A DNA stretch of 19,193 bases. It comes from Phellopilus nigrolimitatus (lineage: Eukaryota > Basidiomycota > Agaricomycetes > Hymenochaetales > Hymenochaetaceae). Location: assembly GCA_021029095.1 (NCBI GenBank), contig JAJOHG010000448.1, positions 1-19,193 of the forward strand. The letters are read 5' to 3'. The notes under the pieces are model-generated. The model was not told the DNA's origin and searched no databases. It saw only the letters and a list, made by a program, of their open reading frames with translations. Numbering within the stretch: the stretch's first letter is position 1; every line of letters begins with the position of its first letter. Positions 17,880 to 19,193 of the stretch are shown in pieces. Position numbers and translations under genes: made by a program.

Positions 17880-19180
17880 ATGGGCACAGACTATTACAAG
17901 CTCCTAAACGTCGACCGCGGCGCCGACGACGATGCCATCAAGAAAGCCTACCGCAAGGCCGCCCTCAGATGGCACCCCGACCGCAACAACGGCTCAGAAG
18001 AGTCTTCCCGCAAATTCAAGGAGGTGAGTAAATCCACCCGCTTGTATGCGTCTGCGCCGCATATTTAACGCTGTGCTTTGCAGATCTCAGAAGCCTTCGA
18101 AGTCCTCAGCGACAAAAACAAGCGCGCCGTCTACGACCAATTCGGCGAAGAGGGCCTCAAGGGCGGGGGGCCGGCCCCGGGAGGGCCCGGCGGGTCGCCG
18201 TTCGGTGCGGGAGGCTTCCCGGGCGGGGCGAGCTCTTTCGGCAGCTTCCGGGCGGCGGCGGCTCCACATTCACGTTCACCTCTGGCGGGCCGGGGGGCGC
18301 AGGCGGCTCGAGCAGATTCTCCCCCTCAGATCCGAACGCGATATTCGAGTAAGCAGGTTTTCTTCCGTGACTGTATACGGCCTTTCTTTCTGACTGGTTG
18401 TGCAGGCAGTTCTTCAAGTCGATGGGTGGAGGCGGTGCTGGAGGCGGCGGCGGCGGACTAGGCAGCATGTTCTCTAGTATGAACGGCGGCGACGACGACG
18501 GGAGCCCATTCACGATGGGGGCGGCATGCCTGGTGGTATGCCTGGTGGTATGCCTGGCGGTATGTCCGGTGGCATGGGCGGCATGGGCGGTATGCCACGG
18601 CGCTCACAGAGCGCGTTCAGTCGCAGCAGCACACCACCGCCCGAGCGCAAGCCCGCGGAGAACCCGCTCCGCGTGTCGCTCGAGGACCTCTACGCGGGCA
18701 CGACGAAGCACCTGCGCGTCGGGCGGCGCCTGCTGCGCGGGGGCACCGAGCAGAAGGTGCTCGAGATCCAGGTGCTGCCCGGCTGGAAGAGCGGCACGAA
18801 GGTGCGCTTCCCGCGCGCGGGAATGAGGTGCCCGGCGCGGAGCCGCAGGACCTCGTGTTCGTCGTCGAGGAGAAGCCGCACCCGCGCTTCCGGCGCGAGG
18901 GCAACGAGCTCGTGCTTACGGAGCGCATCCCGCTCGCGGACGCGCTGGCGAACACGGGCGGGTCGTATGGTCGAGCATCTGGACAAGCGCAGGATAAATG
19001 TAACGCTCCCCGCGGGCGTGATCAAGCCAGGCGCGGAAGCAGAGTTCCAGGCGAGGGCATGCCTATCGCAGGGATGGCATCGTAGGCAAAAAAGGCGATC
19101 TCGTTGTGCGCTGGGAGGTCATCTTCCCCGATCGCCTAACGCCGGCTCAGCGCGAGGGCATCCGAAAGGTCCTCGCATAA
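17880..19180 (+). CDS. Type II Hsp40/DnaJ co-chaperone (Sis1/DNAJB-like), frame broken several times
   Basis: Exons 17880..18023, 18084..18348 and 18406..19180, with introns of 60 and 57 nt. The protein starts [20 protein letters not shown] and carries a full J domain with the HPD motif at 32-34, which stimulates Hsp70 ATPase. A G/F-rich region, a run of GGMP-type repeats (18519-18600) and the C-terminal substrate-binding domain follow, the latter with [27 protein letters not shown] and a GEGMP motif. There is no Cys-rich zinc domain, so it is class B (Sis1 type), cytosolic or nuclear. The frame as given breaks at about 18248, 18517-18521, 18819-18821, 18962-18966, 19036-19042 and 19065-19070. 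Most look like one missing base in G/C-rich runs, while the residues on both sides stay family-like. Base errors or a very young pseudogene explain this. The stop at 19178-19180 lies in the conserved final frame. Confidence 0.85.
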
Positions 19181-19193
19181 AATATGTTTTTCT

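Overview
The window looks like nuclear DNA of a basidiomycete fungus, most likely a wood- or litter-decaying Agaricomycete. The genes are closely packed on both strands and carry many short GT-AG introns (about 53-84 nt). Coding G+C is high and rises towards the right. Several products have the shape of Agaricomycete proteins, including a DyP-type peroxidase and fungal-specific low-complexity proteins. All names come from reading motifs; no database search was run.

Layout from left to right: (1) + strand, about 292-1721, a multi-pass membrane protein of unknown function with apparent frame breaks; (2) - strand, 2680-3829, an acidic, probably nuclear fungal protein in two exons; (3) - strand, 5491-7461, a RING-type protein with N-terminal SUMO-interacting motifs, so a candidate SUMO-targeted ubiquitin ligase; (4) + strand, 8376-9081, a DUF4604 (KIAA1143-like) protein in two exons; (5) + strand, 10514-12507, a ten-exon DyP-type heme peroxidase; (6) - strand, 12844-13680, an alpha/beta hydrolase in three exons; (7) + strand, 13810-15850, a 658-residue low-complexity protein whose start codon appears to be split by an intron; (8) - strand, 16553-17367 (perhaps from 17561), a VTC1-like DUF202 membrane protein in six exons; (9) + strand, 17880-19180, a Sis1/DNAJB-type Hsp40 whose frame is broken several times.

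No operon-like logic or shared pathway is visible; this is ordinary eukaryotic gene order. Genes 3/4, 6/7 and 8/9 are divergent pairs with shared promoter regions; genes 1/2, 5/6 and 7/8 converge. The AT-richer gaps at 3830-5490 and 9082-10513 hold no gene I can support. No tRNA, rRNA, CRISPR array or intact transposon was seen.

The most unusual features are the SIM-plus-split-RING protein, a GC-AG intron followed by a 10-nt microexon in the peroxidase, a second 10-nt microexon in the VTC1-like gene, and the intron-split ATG of gene 7. The frame breaks gather in the first and last genes. This fits either young pseudogenes or lower base accuracy near sequence ends, and the sequence alone cannot decide between them.
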